This document shows, piece after piece, positions 1 to 7,867 of a stretch of 64,000 nt of DNA. Each line of letters opens with the position of its first letter. Position 1 is the stretch's first letter. The position numbers and the translations under genes are program-made. The stretch is from Bacteroidales bacterium (GTDB taxonomy: Bacteria; Bacteroidota; Bacteroidia; Bacteroidales; F082): contig JANJXG010000117.1 in assembly GCA_024709145.1 (NCBI GenBank), positions 1 to 64,000 of the forward strand. The letters run 5' to 3'. The notes under the pieces were generated by a model. It was not told the DNA's origin. It did no database searches and saw only the letters and a list, made by a program, of their open reading frames with translations.

Positions 1-2
1 AT

Positions 3-365
3 TATGTGATCGTGCCACTCACTGTAAATTTCTTTGGGACATATCAGGTGAGTGAATCAGTTCTGAACCAGATTTCTCTCAATTCTTATATCAGTACAGT
101 TGTTTCAACCACTTTCGCAGTTGGTATCGTTTTTGAAATGCCATTGATTATTTATTTTTTAACCAAGATCGGCATTGTTAGTCCAGCATTTTTAAAGCGA
201 AACCGGAAGTACACGCTGGTCATTCTGCTAATTATTTCAGCCATTATCACACCTCCGGATGTGTTCAGTCAGATTTTGGTTTGCATCCCCCTGATGGGAC
301 TTTATGAACTTAGCATCTTCGCATCGGAGCGGATTACCAAAAAGGAGCTTGCGTCAAATTCCTAA
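3..365 (+). CDS. tatC: TatC, twin-arginine translocase subunit (3' part only)
   Basis: This is the C-terminal portion of TatC, the multi-spanning inner-membrane receptor of the twin-arginine pathway that exports folded proteins. The reading frame is open to the window edge, so the true start lies upstream; the GTG at position 6 is an internal codon. About 120 residues are visible. They include a periplasmic stretch and the last membrane helices, with the family pattern FAVGIVFEMPLIIYFL, then a basic cytoplasmic loop (LKRNRKY) and a helix ending ITPPDVFSQ. The 3' end overlaps the convergent porin gene by 12 bp. The other Tat subunits are not in the window. The assignment is secure from the sequence pattern. 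Confidence 0.93.
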   Translation, partial: YVIVPLTVNFFGTYQVSESVLNQISLNSYISTVVSTTFAVGIVFEMPLIIYFLTKIGIVSPAFLKRNRKYTLVILLIISAIITPPDVFSQILVCIPLMGLYELSIFASERITKKELASNS

Positions 366-1565
366 TTCAACCTGAAAGACTACTATAAAGTTGTTTTTCG
401 AAGTTACCGCTTCACTTAATGCGCTTTGCATTCTATAACCTGTAAAGAGCTGAAACTTTGTAAGATGACGTTTGACGTATTTGTTAACTCCAATGAGATA
501 GTATTCATCCTTTCGGGCAAAATCAGTGATTTCCTGTTCAGGTGTTGAGACGGCATAACGAGCAGCGATTTCCCAAAAATTGTGGAAACAATAACTCAGT
601 TGTGTATTAAGGCCCCTGCCAACCATCACATATTCCATTGTGGCAGAGTCAGTCTGTTTGTATGTCAAGGGTGATTTGTTCACATTCCTGCTGATAAACT
701 CAGTTGACAAGGCCCATCCTTTGTATTTCACCAAAGCATCAGCAAAAAACGATTTTAAATCGCGGCTTTCAAACAGCGGCAGACCTGTTGTACCTCTCGA
801 ACGGCGTGCCTTATGATTAAAAGCATAACCGGCTGCCAAAGCTACTTTAGGTGTTTTTTCATGCTCAAGATCACCTTCTGAGAAGTCACCGTCACCGGTG
901 AATATTCCCAAAGGAAGTAATTCAAAACGGGCAGTGTACATCAAACCCTGATCGGTTTTAAGCTGATTCCGGCCTTCACCGGTCGAAATGGCTCCTTTCA
1001 ATCTGATATGCATCTTTGCTAAATCCTGCGAATAATAGGCAAACAATCCGAAGTCGCGATCGAGCGTAAAGTTGGCATTTACAACTGATCGGTCGAAGAA
1101 TTGTTGTTGTCCGCTCGAAACAATCCTCTGCCGGTTTCCGGGTAGCTTTCCCTGTCCAAAACCGATATAAAAACGTTCGTTGAAATGATAATATACCATG
1201 GCATCCCGCACAACGTTGGGCACCTGTGTGTTGTCCCAGTCCTGATCGCCTCTTGAAAAGGAAAGCTGGAGATAATAGGTCAGTTTTTTGCTTTTTATGT
1301 AACCGTCAAAACGCAGCCTGAGCCTGCTTACACGGGCTTCGATATCTTCGATTGAAAAATCATCTCTCAAATTAAACACCAATCTGTTTTGCATCCGCGT
1401 ACGCATATTCAACCCAAAAGAGCCATCAGGACTGTTAAACCCTATACCTTTCCGAAAATCTACCATGGCTCTTTCGTCGAGTTCTGTTTGAGCCAAGAGG
1501 TCGGAGACAAAGAAAAATAAGACAAGGCTTAAAATGAGTTTCGCACATTGAGTTGCTCTAATCAT
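354..1565 (-). CDS. Outer-membrane porin, phosphate-selective OprO/OprP type
   Basis: A predicted outer-membrane beta-barrel of about 403 residues, resembling the OprO/OprP family of anion porins. I chose the ATG at 1565 because it begins a clean signal peptide (MIRATQCAKLILSLVLFFF, cleavage after LLAQ). The longer ORF start at 1595 would overlap the upstream gene and add a charged extension. The mature protein opens with a GIGFNSPDGSFGLNMRTRMQ segment, then alternating aromatic strands, and ends with strands suited to barrel insertion. Substrate specificity cannot be read from sequence; phosphate is only the family label. It follows the YjbR-like gene by 17 bp, so the two are probably co-transcribed. 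Confidence 0.78.
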   Translation of the reverse strand: MIRATQCAKLILSLVLFFFVSDLLAQTELDERAMVDFRKGIGFNSPDGSFGLNMRTRMQNRLVFNLRDDFSIEDIEARVSRLRLRFDGYIKSKKLTYYLQLSFSRGDQDWDNTQVPNVVRDAMVYYHFNERFYIGFGQGKLPGNRQRIVSSGQQQFFDRSVVNANFTLDRDFGLFAYYSQDLAKMHIRLKGAISTGEGRNQLKTDQGLMYTARFELLPLGIFTGDGDFSEGDLEHEKTPKVALAAGYAFNHKARRSRGTTGLPLFESRDLKSFFADALVKYKGWALSTEFISRNVNKSPLTYKQTDSATMEYVMVGRGLNTQLSYCFHNFWEIAARYAVSTPEQEITDFARKDEYYLIGVNKYVKRHLTKFQLFTGYRMQSALSEAVTSKNNFIVVFQVELGI

Positions 1566-1582
1566 GACGGGGATTTTTATGG

Positions 1583-1933
1583 TTACAAATCGCAAGCTTC
1601 GCGTGCTTTTTTGTCCAGACCGGCTTTCACCAGTTCGTAGGAGATTTCGATCCAGCTAAGCAGAAGCTTTTCATCCAAAAAGCGCTCAACATCAACCGTC
1701 ACCCAATGTTTCTTATTCATGTGATAGCCGGGACTCACTTCGCTGTGGTGTTCGATTCGGCTGGCAACTTCTTCCGGATTGGCTTTGAGGTTCAGTGATA
1801 AAGGCCCATCGAGGTTTGCCAGCAAAAACATTTTTCCTCCAACTTTAAAAACAAGTGTGTCATCTCCGAAAGGCATACTTTCGGTTACTGCCTTTTTATT
1901 CAGGCAAAATGATCTGATATCTTCAATATTCAC
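1583..1933 (-). CDS. MmcQ/YjbR family protein
   Basis: A 116-residue protein of the MmcQ/YjbR family, a small fold with a double-wing DNA-binding-like topology whose role is not established. The hallmarks are visible: an N-terminal helix, the PFGDDTLVFKVGGKMF segment (family pattern PFG..t.v.kv..K.F), SLNLKANPEE, and the H-N-K-K-HW-V motif near the C-terminus. Length matches the family. It lies upstream of the porin gene on the same strand with a short gap. A hairpin terminator separates it from metK, so its own promoter should lie in 1934-2035. Function is unknown. Confidence 0.85.
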   Translation of the reverse strand: MNIEDIRSFCLNKKAVTESMPFGDDTLVFKVGGKMFLLANLDGPLSLNLKANPEEVASRIEHHSEVSPGYHMNKKHWVTVDVERFLDEKLLLSWIEISYELVKAGLDKKAREACDL

Positions 1934-2038
1934 CTCGTTATGGTTTAAAATTGATCAAGCGGCAATTTTAAGCATTTTGTTCAGATACCTTCCAAATTTT
2001 TATTCTAAGCTTGATAATCTTCGAGGTTTGAACAGATC

Positions 2039-2072
2039 AAAAAAAAAGAGGCTGTCGGGGTTTGACAGCCTC
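2039..2072 (-). terminator. Intrinsic terminator of metK
   Basis: A perfect 9-bp stem GAGGCTGTC/GACAGCCTC (2048-2056 with 2064-2072) has a 7-nt loop. On the minus strand it is followed by a run of nine T (2039-2047). It lies directly downstream of metK's stop codon. The same stem sequence recurs at 60503-60529. Confidence 0.9.
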
Positions 2073-2089
2073 TTTGATTGTGATTAACT

Positions 2090-3400
2090 TTATGGAAGAA
2101 CAAATAAGTCGCGGATTTTATCCACGTAATCCAGGCGTTCCCAGGCAAAGAAATCAACCACTTTAAAATGACGTTCAACCTTGTCAATTTGCTTTGTAAC
2201 AGTTGTCTCATCTGTATATTTCACTTCAATCTCGGCACTGTAATGATCTCTGCCAAAGTGACCATATGCCGCTGTTGGTTTATAGATCGGGTTCTTTAAT
2301 CCAAATCTTTGAACTATGGCATAGGGTCGCATATCAAAAATTGTTTGCAGCTGCGATGCAATTGCCTGATCTGAAAGTCTTTTACCATCAGCACTTTTCA
2401 CTTTTCCTGTGCCAAAGGTATTGACATAAAAACCAACAGGACTTGCAACGCCGATGGCATAAGCCACCTGCACCAGTGCTTCATCAGCAACACCTGCAGC
2501 AACAATGTTTTTTGCAATATGCCTGGTGGCATAGGCAGCCGAACGATCCACCTTCGAAGGATCTTTTCCTGAAAACGCACCACCACCATGAGCACCACGA
2601 CCTCCATAGGTATCTACGATGATTTTACGACCTGTGAGACCCGAATCTCCATGAGGGCCTCCAATGGTAAATTTCCCGGTTGGGTTTACCCAAAGCTTAT
2701 AGTCTTTACCAAATAATTTCCTAACCTGAGCAGGAAGCAGCCTCTTTACCCTGGGGATCAATATCTTTTCAACATCTTCCCTGATTATTGCAAGCATACG
2801 GTGATCGTCGCCCGGGTAATAATCATCATGCTGGGTTGAAATGACCAGTGACTCGATGCGTAAAGGCTTCCATTTTTCACCATATTCGATCGTAACCTGA
2901 GACTTGGCATCCGGGCCGAGGTATTTCATTTGCTTGCCTTCGCGTCGGATCGCAGCGAGCTGCTGCAAAAGCAAATGTGAAATTTCGGTTGTCAAGGGCA
3001 TGAAGTTTTCCATTTCACGACAGGCATAACCAAACATCATTCCCTGGTCACCAGCACCTTGATCCTCAGGATTAGCCCTTTCAACTCCCTGGTTGATGTC
3101 GGGTGACTGCTCGTGAATGGCTGATAACACACCGCACGAATTGCCATCAAAACGATAAGAAGCTTTGGTGTAGCCAATGTTGTTGATTGTTTCCCGAACT
3201 ATCTGCTGGATGTCTACATAACCACGTGTTTTTACTTCACCGGCAACGACAGCCAGTCCGGTAGTTACAAGAGTTTCTACAGCCACCTTTGATTCAGGAT
3301 CAAACCGGAGCATTTCATCGAGAATAGCGTCTGATATCTGATCGGCAACTTTATCAGGATGGCCTTCCGATACCGACTCAGATGTAAATAAATATCCCAT
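2090..3400 (-). CDS. metK: S-adenosylmethionine synthetase
   Basis: Catalyses ATP + L-methionine to S-adenosylmethionine in the cytoplasm. The chosen start at 3400 gives a 436-residue protein beginning [21 protein letters not shown], the family's diagnostic N-terminus with the ATP/metal-binding GHPDK. A longer in-frame extension to 3496 would read through the riboswitch leader and is rejected. Other family motifs are [26 protein letters not shown] (phosphate-binding loop) and the [19 protein letters not shown] block. The length is typical for Bacteroidota MetK, longer than the roughly 385 residues of E. coli. It is monocistronic, with its own promoter, a SAM-II riboswitch in the leader and a strong terminator. 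Confidence 0.98.
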   Translation of the reverse strand: MGYLFTSESVSEGHPDKVADQISDAILDEMLRFDPESKVAVETLVTTGLAVVAGEVKTRGYVDIQQIVRETINNIGYTKASYRFDGNSCGVLSAIHEQSPDINQGVERANPEDQGAGDQGMMFGYACREMENFMPLTTEISHLLLQQLAAIRREGKQMKYLGPDAKSQVTIEYGEKWKPLRIESLVISTQHDDYYPGDDHRMLAIIREDVEKILIPRVKRLLPAQVRKLFGKDYKLWVNPTGKFTIGGPHGDSGLTGRKIIVDTYGGRGAHGGGAFSGKDPSKVDRSAAYATRHIAKNIVAAGVADEALVQVAYAIGVASPVGFYVNTFGTGKVKSADGKRLSDQAIASQLQTIFDMRPYAIVQRFGLKNPIYKPTAAYGHFGRDHYSAEIEVKYTDETTVTKQIDKVERHFKVVDFFAWERLDYVDKIRDLFVLP

Positions 3401-3451
3401 AATCTTGGATTTAAACGTAAAAAAAATAAGTTGCGCGAAGATTATGATTGA

Positions 3452-3512
3452 AGGGCTAAAGTTTGGTTTAGCATTTTTTTCTGTGGTTGCAATCAATCAA
3501 ATCTTTCCACCA
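3452..3512 (-). ncRNA. SAM-II riboswitch in the metK leader
   Basis: Reading the minus strand, a P1 helix GUGG/CCAC (3510-3507 with 3486-3483) encloses a loop that begins with GAUUU and ends AUUGCAA. About ten A-rich bases then lead to GCUAAA (3472-3467). This order and spacing match the SAM-II aptamer as I know it: P1, GAUUU...AUUGCAA loop, A-rich linker, GCUAAA pseudoknot strand. It lies 50-110 nt upstream of metK's ATG and just after a TAACTTTG promoter. The GCUAAA can also pair with UUUAGC at 3460-3455, which suggests a competing hairpin that senses ligand. The assignment is from pattern memory, not a covariance search. Confidence 0.87.
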
Positions 3513-3538
3513 ATTCAGCTTCAAGCTAAATTCGGCTG

Positions 3539-3546
3539 CAAAGTTA
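3539..3546 (-). promoter_or_regulatory. metK promoter, -7 element
   Basis: TAACTTTG on the minus strand matches the Bacteroidota -7 consensus TAnnTTTG. Transcription would start near 3532, about 20 nt before the riboswitch. No convincing -33 element at the usual spacing. Confidence 0.5.
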
Positions 3547-3803
3547 CAAAATGATTTCACAATTGTGGGCAAATTCCATAAAACAAATGTTACGACCATT
3601 AATCAGGTCTTTTTCTCCACTCTCCGTTCTGTAAAAATTACCGGAACCGATTACGGACGTAAAAAAAACTGAAATATTTCGCAAATTTCCCGCTCATTTG
3701 TATACCTGAAAAAAAATATTCCTTCATAATTTATTGATTAAATGCTGATTAATACACGAAAACCAAAAGCTTCCGAATTTTTTTAATAAAAAAAAACAAT
3801 TAT
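3547..3803. other. Intergenic region between metK and recQ
   Basis: About 260 bases of AT-rich sequence between the divergent metK and recQ promoters. I see no credible ORF, RNA gene or repeat. Open frames overlapping this stretch (for example 3487-3672) have no protein-like composition and run through the riboswitch. Confidence 0.5.
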
Positions 3804-3840
3804 TTAGTTGACCATTCCAACTAATTATTCCTTATATTTG
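3804..3840 (+). promoter_or_regulatory. recQ promoter with inverted repeat
   Basis: TTG at 3808-3810, a 22-nt spacer, then TATATTTG at 3833-3840 form a Bacteroidota-type promoter. A perfect dyad TTAGTTG-N7-CAACTAA (3804-3810 and 3818-3824) covers the -33 element and half of the spacer, as a repressor operator would. The regulator is unknown. Confidence 0.6.
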
Positions 3841-3939
3841 TCTAACAGTCATTCAAACAGAAATAATTGAGCTGTTTCGCAATATCTGCTGTTGATTGTT
3901 GTTATAGATTATTTTAGTACACATAACTGAGGGAGAAAA

Positions 3940-6144
3940 ATGGCCAAAAAGGATGAATATGGTCTGCACGAGTTGCTGAAGAGAATATTTGGCTTTGATC
4001 AGTTCAAAGGAAATCAGGAAGCAATCATTAAAAGTGTTTTGGAGAAAAACGACACTTTTGTTGTGATGCCAACAGGCGGCGGGAAATCGCTTTGCTATCA
4101 GCTGCCTGCATTGATGAATGAAGGAACAGCCATCGTTGTTTCACCTTTGATCGCGTTGATGAAAAATCAGGTAGATGCTATCCGGAATTTCGGAACAGAT
4201 ATTGGAATAGCGCATGTGATGAACTCGTCGCTTTCGCGTTCGGAATTGATGCAGGTGAGAGAAGATCTCATTGCCAAAAAAACAAAACTGCTCTATGTGG
4301 CACCTGAATCCCTAACCAAAGATGAAACGGTAGATTTTTTGAAATCGCTCAAGATTTCGTTCTTTGCAATTGATGAAGCACATTGCATTTCAGAATGGGG
4401 ACATGATTTCAGGCCTGAATACAGAAGGTTGCGTCCGATTATGAATGCCATCGACAAAAAATTGCCGGTGATTGCACTCACTGCTACTGCAACTTTAAAG
4501 GTGCAACAGGATATTTTGAAAAACCTTGAGATTCCTCAGGCAAAGATTTTCAAGTCATCTTTCGACAGACCAAATCTTTACTACGAGGTAAGGCCAAAAA
4601 CGGCTGATGTAAGCAAAGATATCATCAAATACATCAAAAACAATCCGGGTAAGTCGGGTATAGTTTATTGTCTTAGCCGTAAAAAAGTTGAAGAAATAGC
4701 TGAAACACTGGTTGTTAATGGAATTAGGGCTTTGCCTTATCATGCCGGCCTCGACGGAGCTACCCGCAGGATGAATCAGGATAAATTCCTGATGGAAGAG
4801 GCTGAAGTAATCGTGGCTACCATAGCTTTCGGAATGGGAATCGACAAACCTGACATTCGATTTGTTATTCATCATGATATTCCTAAAAGTCTGGAAGGAT
4901 ACTATCAGGAAACTGGTCGTGCCGGACGCGATGATGGTGAAGGCAACTGCATTGCTTTTTACAATTATGAAGACATCCAAAAGCTGGAAAAATTCATGAA
5001 AGACAAGCATGTAGCTGAGCAGGAAATTGCCAAGGAGTTGCTGAATGAAACCGTAACCTATGCCGAATCAGCTGTTTGCAGACATAAATTACTTCTGCAT
5101 TACTTCGGTGAAATTTATGAAAAGGATAACTGTGGTGCTTGCGACAACTGTCTCAACCCCAAGGTTAAATTTGATGGTCAGGAAGAAATTAAACTTGTTC
5201 TTGAGGCTGTGCTTAGTGTTAAACAACTTTTTAAAGTAAAGCATATCAGCGAGTTACTTGCAGGAAAGAAAACCGGTGACATCAAAAATGCCAAACACGA
5301 ATCCAACGAATATTTTGGTGCAGGTGAAGATGAAGACGAAAAGTTTTGGCAGGCTGTAATTCGTCAGGCCTTGATCCACAGGCTTCTTGCCAAAGACATC
5401 GAAAACTACGGCATCCTGAAAGTCACCAAAGAAGGGAAAGATTTCATTAAAAGCCCACATCCAATCATGCTCACAAAAGATCATGATTACGAAAACCCGG
5501 ATGATGAGGACTTTGAAAGTGCAAAAGCTACAGGGCCGAAAGGAAGTGGAACAGATACCACGCTCTTCGCCATGCTCAAAGATCTGCGTAAAGCAATATC
5601 GAAAAAAGAAAACCTGCCACCATTTGTCATTTTCCAGGATCCATCCTTGGAAGACATGGCCATCCAATATCCCATCACCGCTGAAGAATTGACCCAAATA
5701 GTGGGTGTTGGTACCGGCAAAGCCAATAAATACGGCGAACCTTTCCTGAAGCTTATCCGACAGTATGTCGAAGAAAATGAGATTATCAGGCCGAACGACA
5801 TGGTTGTTAAATCAGTTGTCAACAAGTCAGGTCTCAAGGTTTACATCATTCAAAATATCGACCGAAAGCTTCCCCTAGAGGATATCGCCTACGCTAAAAA
5901 TCTGTCATTTGATGAGTTACTCACCGAAATCGAAAGCATAGTTGCCAGCGGTACACGAATAGACATTAATTATTACATTGATGAATTTGTTGATGAGTAT
6001 CATCAGGAGGATATCTACGATTACTTCAACGAAGCCGAAAGTGATTCGGTCGATGATGCCCTCAAAACCCTTGGCGAATCGGAATATACTGAGGAAGAAA
6101 TCCGGTTGATGCGCATAAAGTTCATGTCGGAAATTGGAAACTGA
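3940..6144 (+). CDS. recQ: RecQ-family ATP-dependent DNA helicase
   Basis: A 734-residue 3'-5' DNA helicase acting in recombination and replication-fork repair. The superfamily-2 core shows Walker A (MPTGGGKSLCYQLPA, near residue 45), Walker B AIDEAHCISEWGHDFRP with the RecQ aromatic loop, and motif VI QETGRAGRDD. A zinc-binding region follows (C-R-H-K-L...DNCGACDNC), then a winged-helix RQC domain and an HRDC-like segment near residues 535-605. An additional acidic tail of roughly 100 residues is rich in D/E and carries an HTH-like end, longer than E. coli RecQ (about 610 residues). The start at 3940 follows GGGAG. A small lipoprotein gene follows 36 nt downstream. Confidence 0.96.
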   Translation: MAKKDEYGLHELLKRIFGFDQFKGNQEAIIKSVLEKNDTFVVMPTGGGKSLCYQLPALMNEGTAIVVSPLIALMKNQVDAIRNFGTDIGIAHVMNSSLSRSELMQVREDLIAKKTKLLYVAPESLTKDETVDFLKSLKISFFAIDEAHCISEWGHDFRPEYRRLRPIMNAIDKKLPVIALTATATLKVQQDILKNLEIPQAKIFKSSFDRPNLYYEVRPKTADVSKDIIKYIKNNPGKSGIVYCLSRKKVEEIAETLVVNGIRALPYHAGLDGATRRMNQDKFLMEEAEVIVATIAFGMGIDKPDIRFVIHHDIPKSLEGYYQETGRAGRDDGEGNCIAFYNYEDIQKLEKFMKDKHVAEQEIAKELLNETVTYAESAVCRHKLLLHYFGEIYEKDNCGACDNCLNPKVKFDGQEEIKLVLEAVLSVKQLFKVKHISELLAGKKTGDIKNAKHESNEYFGAGEDEDEKFWQAVIRQALIHRLLAKDIENYGILKVTKEGKDFIKSPHPIMLTKDHDYENPDDEDFESAKATGPKGSGTDTTLFAMLKDLRKAISKKENLPPFVIFQDPSLEDMAIQYPITAEELTQIVGVGTGKANKYGEPFLKLIRQYVEENEIIRPNDMVVKSVVNKSGLKVYIIQNIDRKLPLEDIAYAKNLSFDELLTEIESIVASGTRIDINYYIDEFVDEYHQEDIYDYFNEAESDSVDDALKTLGESEYTEEEIRLMRIKFMSEIGN

Positions 6145-6180
6145 TTTCTGGTTTATTCTTTTTTTCAACTGCTTTTATAT

Positions 6181-6564
6181 ATGAAGCTCCATCCCCGGAA
6201 AATGAGATTTTTGCTGTTGTTTGTCGCACTGTGGCTTGCCAGCATCTCTTGCGATGAGGCTGAGGTAAAAACAAATGAAAAAATGAAACTGTCTGAAAAG
6301 CAGATGACAGCCCTTATTCGTGAAATTCAAATTACTGAAGCGGCTTTGAACTATAACCGCAATCTGGGAAAACAAGCTGAAGGTAAGAAGGAGTTTTACT
6401 ATGATCTCGTATTTAAAAACCATCAGGTTACCCCTGAAATATTTCGGGATAACTTAATGGAATACAGTAAAAAACCTGAAGTATTAGAAAGTATTTACGA
6501 CTCAGTGATTGCTACTGTTACTCAAATGCAGGATAGTCTGAAAATTGATCGTGGTAAAGAATAA
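6181..6564 (+). CDS. DUF4296-type lipoprotein
   Basis: A 127-residue lipoprotein with a signal segment ending LWLASISC, where the Cys would be lipidated. The rest is helical and charged, with the pattern KMTLSEKQM..L..EIQITEAAL and the C-terminal Y-DSVIATVTQMQD helix typical of the DUF4296 family found across Bacteroidota. Function is unknown. It lies 36 nt after recQ on the same strand and may be co-transcribed. A downstream in-frame ATG (6202) would still give an intact signal peptide and is a possible alternative start. Confidence 0.75.
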   Translation: MKLHPRKMRFLLLFVALWLASISCDEAEVKTNEKMKLSEKQMTALIREIQITEAALNYNRNLGKQAEGKKEFYYDLVFKNHQVTPEIFRDNLMEYSKKPEVLESIYDSVIATVTQMQDSLKIDRGKE

Positions 6565-6592
6565 AAAGTAGAATCAAACACAGATGTAAAGC

Positions 6593-6988
6593 CTATCTGG
6601 TGAAAATCGCCAATCTTTTTTCCTCATTACCAGCTATTTCCAGATCGTAAGTAAATTCAAGTCGGGATTCATTCTTATAGGTTCCGCTGCCACCTACATA
6701 CCAACCTGAACCAATCTGTTGATTTAAAACTGTGATGGTTTTCCCGGTAACCAAACCTGTTGCCGCATCATTTGAACCGGCAAAATTATTCAGGATGACC
6801 TCTGTAGAATTGAGTGGATTTCTGCTGATTGTAACAGTATAGTTTAGCTTCAGGCTGTTGTCAGAAACTGACCAGCTACCAATAAAAGCTGAAGCAGGAT
6901 CCGTTTCATCAGGAATATTTTCTTCATCCAGTGCACATGAATTGAAGAATAATGCCATTAACAGGGCGATAATGATTAGTCTTGGCAT
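6593..6988 (-). CDS. Small lipoprotein, unknown function
   Basis: A 131-residue protein with a lipoprotein signal peptide (MPRLIIIALLMALFFNSC). The mature part reads as a small beta-rich domain: AFIGSWSVSDNSLKLNYTVTI, a GxG-rich middle, then alternating strands. It resembles the lipocalin-like or DUF-type small lipoproteins of Bacteroidota, but I do not recognise a named family. It starts 8 nt after the stop of the thioredoxin-like T9SS protein and is almost certainly in the same operon, so it may act in the same extracytoplasmic process. Confidence 0.7.
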   Translation of the reverse strand: MPRLIIIALLMALFFNSCALDEENIPDETDPASAFIGSWSVSDNSLKLNYTVTISRNPLNSTEVILNNFAGSNDAATGLVTGKTITVLNQQIGSGWYVGGSGTYKNESRLEFTYDLEIAGNEEKRLAIFTR

Positions 6989-6996
6989 GGTAAAAA

Positions 6997-7794
6997 TTAT
7001 AAACTGCTAACCTTAAATATCTTACGAACAATTTTCTCAGAATTCACACTGATTTCGAGCAGGTACTGGCCAGTGGAAAGCATGCTCGTATTTATGTTAA
7101 AAACATGATTTCCTGCGCCTTTTGCAACCAAAGGTGCTGAGATCAGAACTTTTCCTGACAAATCCCTGATCACATATTGTAGGTGAGCCGGTTTTTCAAG
7201 TTTCAACTTGAAATTTAAAACACCGATCACAGGATTCGGATAAATGCTCAGGTCATAAGAAAAAGATGAACCAAATTCCTTTTGTCCAACCAAAGCACCG
7301 CCTGCATTCAATACAGCTTCGGTGATATTGGCAGCATTCGGTTCCCAAACATGCTGGGCTGCAATGGTTTTATCAGGCTTTACAACCACGACTGTTGGAT
7401 ACGCTGCAATTTGAAATGCTTCAAAAGCAAGATTTCCGCCCCCGTCGAGGCCGCTGGCGCTTGGGAGGGTGATGTTAAAAAGCGAGTCAAAAAAGATGAC
7501 ATCCGGATTTGTACCATTGTAATTGATAGCCAAAAAGAAGACATCGCCGGAATTTGACCCAAATGCTTCATATGCCATCTGAAAATCATAGGCAAAAGTC
7601 TGACAGGGCCCACAACTTGTGCTGAAAAAATCGATCACAACTATTTTATTTTGTTCCAGCAGTGGATACAGCTGAATGATATCTCCTTTGAGCGTTTTTA
7701 CGCTGAAATCCACGGCAGACTGAAGTGGTGTCTGGGCGTAAAACCTGGAAGCTGAAAATAAGAAGAAAGCTATGAAGAGGTATTTTTTTATCAT
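6997..7794 (-). CDS. Secreted thioredoxin-fold protein with T9SS sorting domain
   Basis: A 265-residue exported protein. A signal peptide (cleavage after FYAQ) precedes a TlpA/AhpC-like thioredoxin domain at residues 25-165. Its active-site C61-G-P-C64 follows a IDFFSTS strand, and the cis-Pro loop is AAYPTVVVV. A type A T9SS sorting domain occupies the last 75 residues (SIYPNPVIGVLNF...GQYLLEISVNSEKIVRKIFKV). A thiol-disulfide protein sent outside the cell or to its surface by T9SS is less usual than a periplasmic TlpA. The substrate is unknown. It is transcribed with the small lipoprotein downstream. Confidence 0.87.
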   Translation of the reverse strand: MIKKYLFIAFFLFSASRFYAQTPLQSAVDFSVKTLKGDIIQLYPLLEQNKIVVIDFFSTSCGPCQTFAYDFQMAYEAFGSNSGDVFFLAINYNGTNPDVIFFDSLFNITLPSASGLDGGGNLAFEAFQIAAYPTVVVVKPDKTIAAQHVWEPNAANITEAVLNAGGALVGQKEFGSSFSYDLSIYPNPVIGVLNFKLKLEKPAHLQYVIRDLSGKVLISAPLVAKGAGNHVFNINTSMLSTGQYLLEISVNSEKIVRKIFKVSSL

Positions 7795-7806
7795 GAAGCT
7801 ATGTTG

Positions 7807-7829
7807 TTTGTGAATTTTTCACAAAAGTA
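7807..7829 (-). promoter_or_regulatory. Promoter and inverted repeat before the thioredoxin-like gene
   Basis: TACTTTTG on the minus strand (7822-7829) fits the -7 consensus. It overlaps a perfect dyad TTTGTGAA-TTT-TTCACAAA (7807-7825). The half-sites equal those of the CRP/FNR-like box at 59389, but the gap between TGTGA and TCACA is 5 rather than 6 bases. Confidence 0.5.
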
Positions 7830-7867
7830 ATCATGTGATTTGAAAAGTCAAGCAATGAAATGTTAAA

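Noticed and set aside
3487-3672. 61-codon frame near the metK leader
   Set aside because: It overlaps the riboswitch and promoter on the opposite strand and has no conserved features.
4555-5697. Two long minus-strand frames inside recQ
   Set aside because: Antisense shadows of a well-conserved helicase gene; Phe/Cys-rich translations with no domain.
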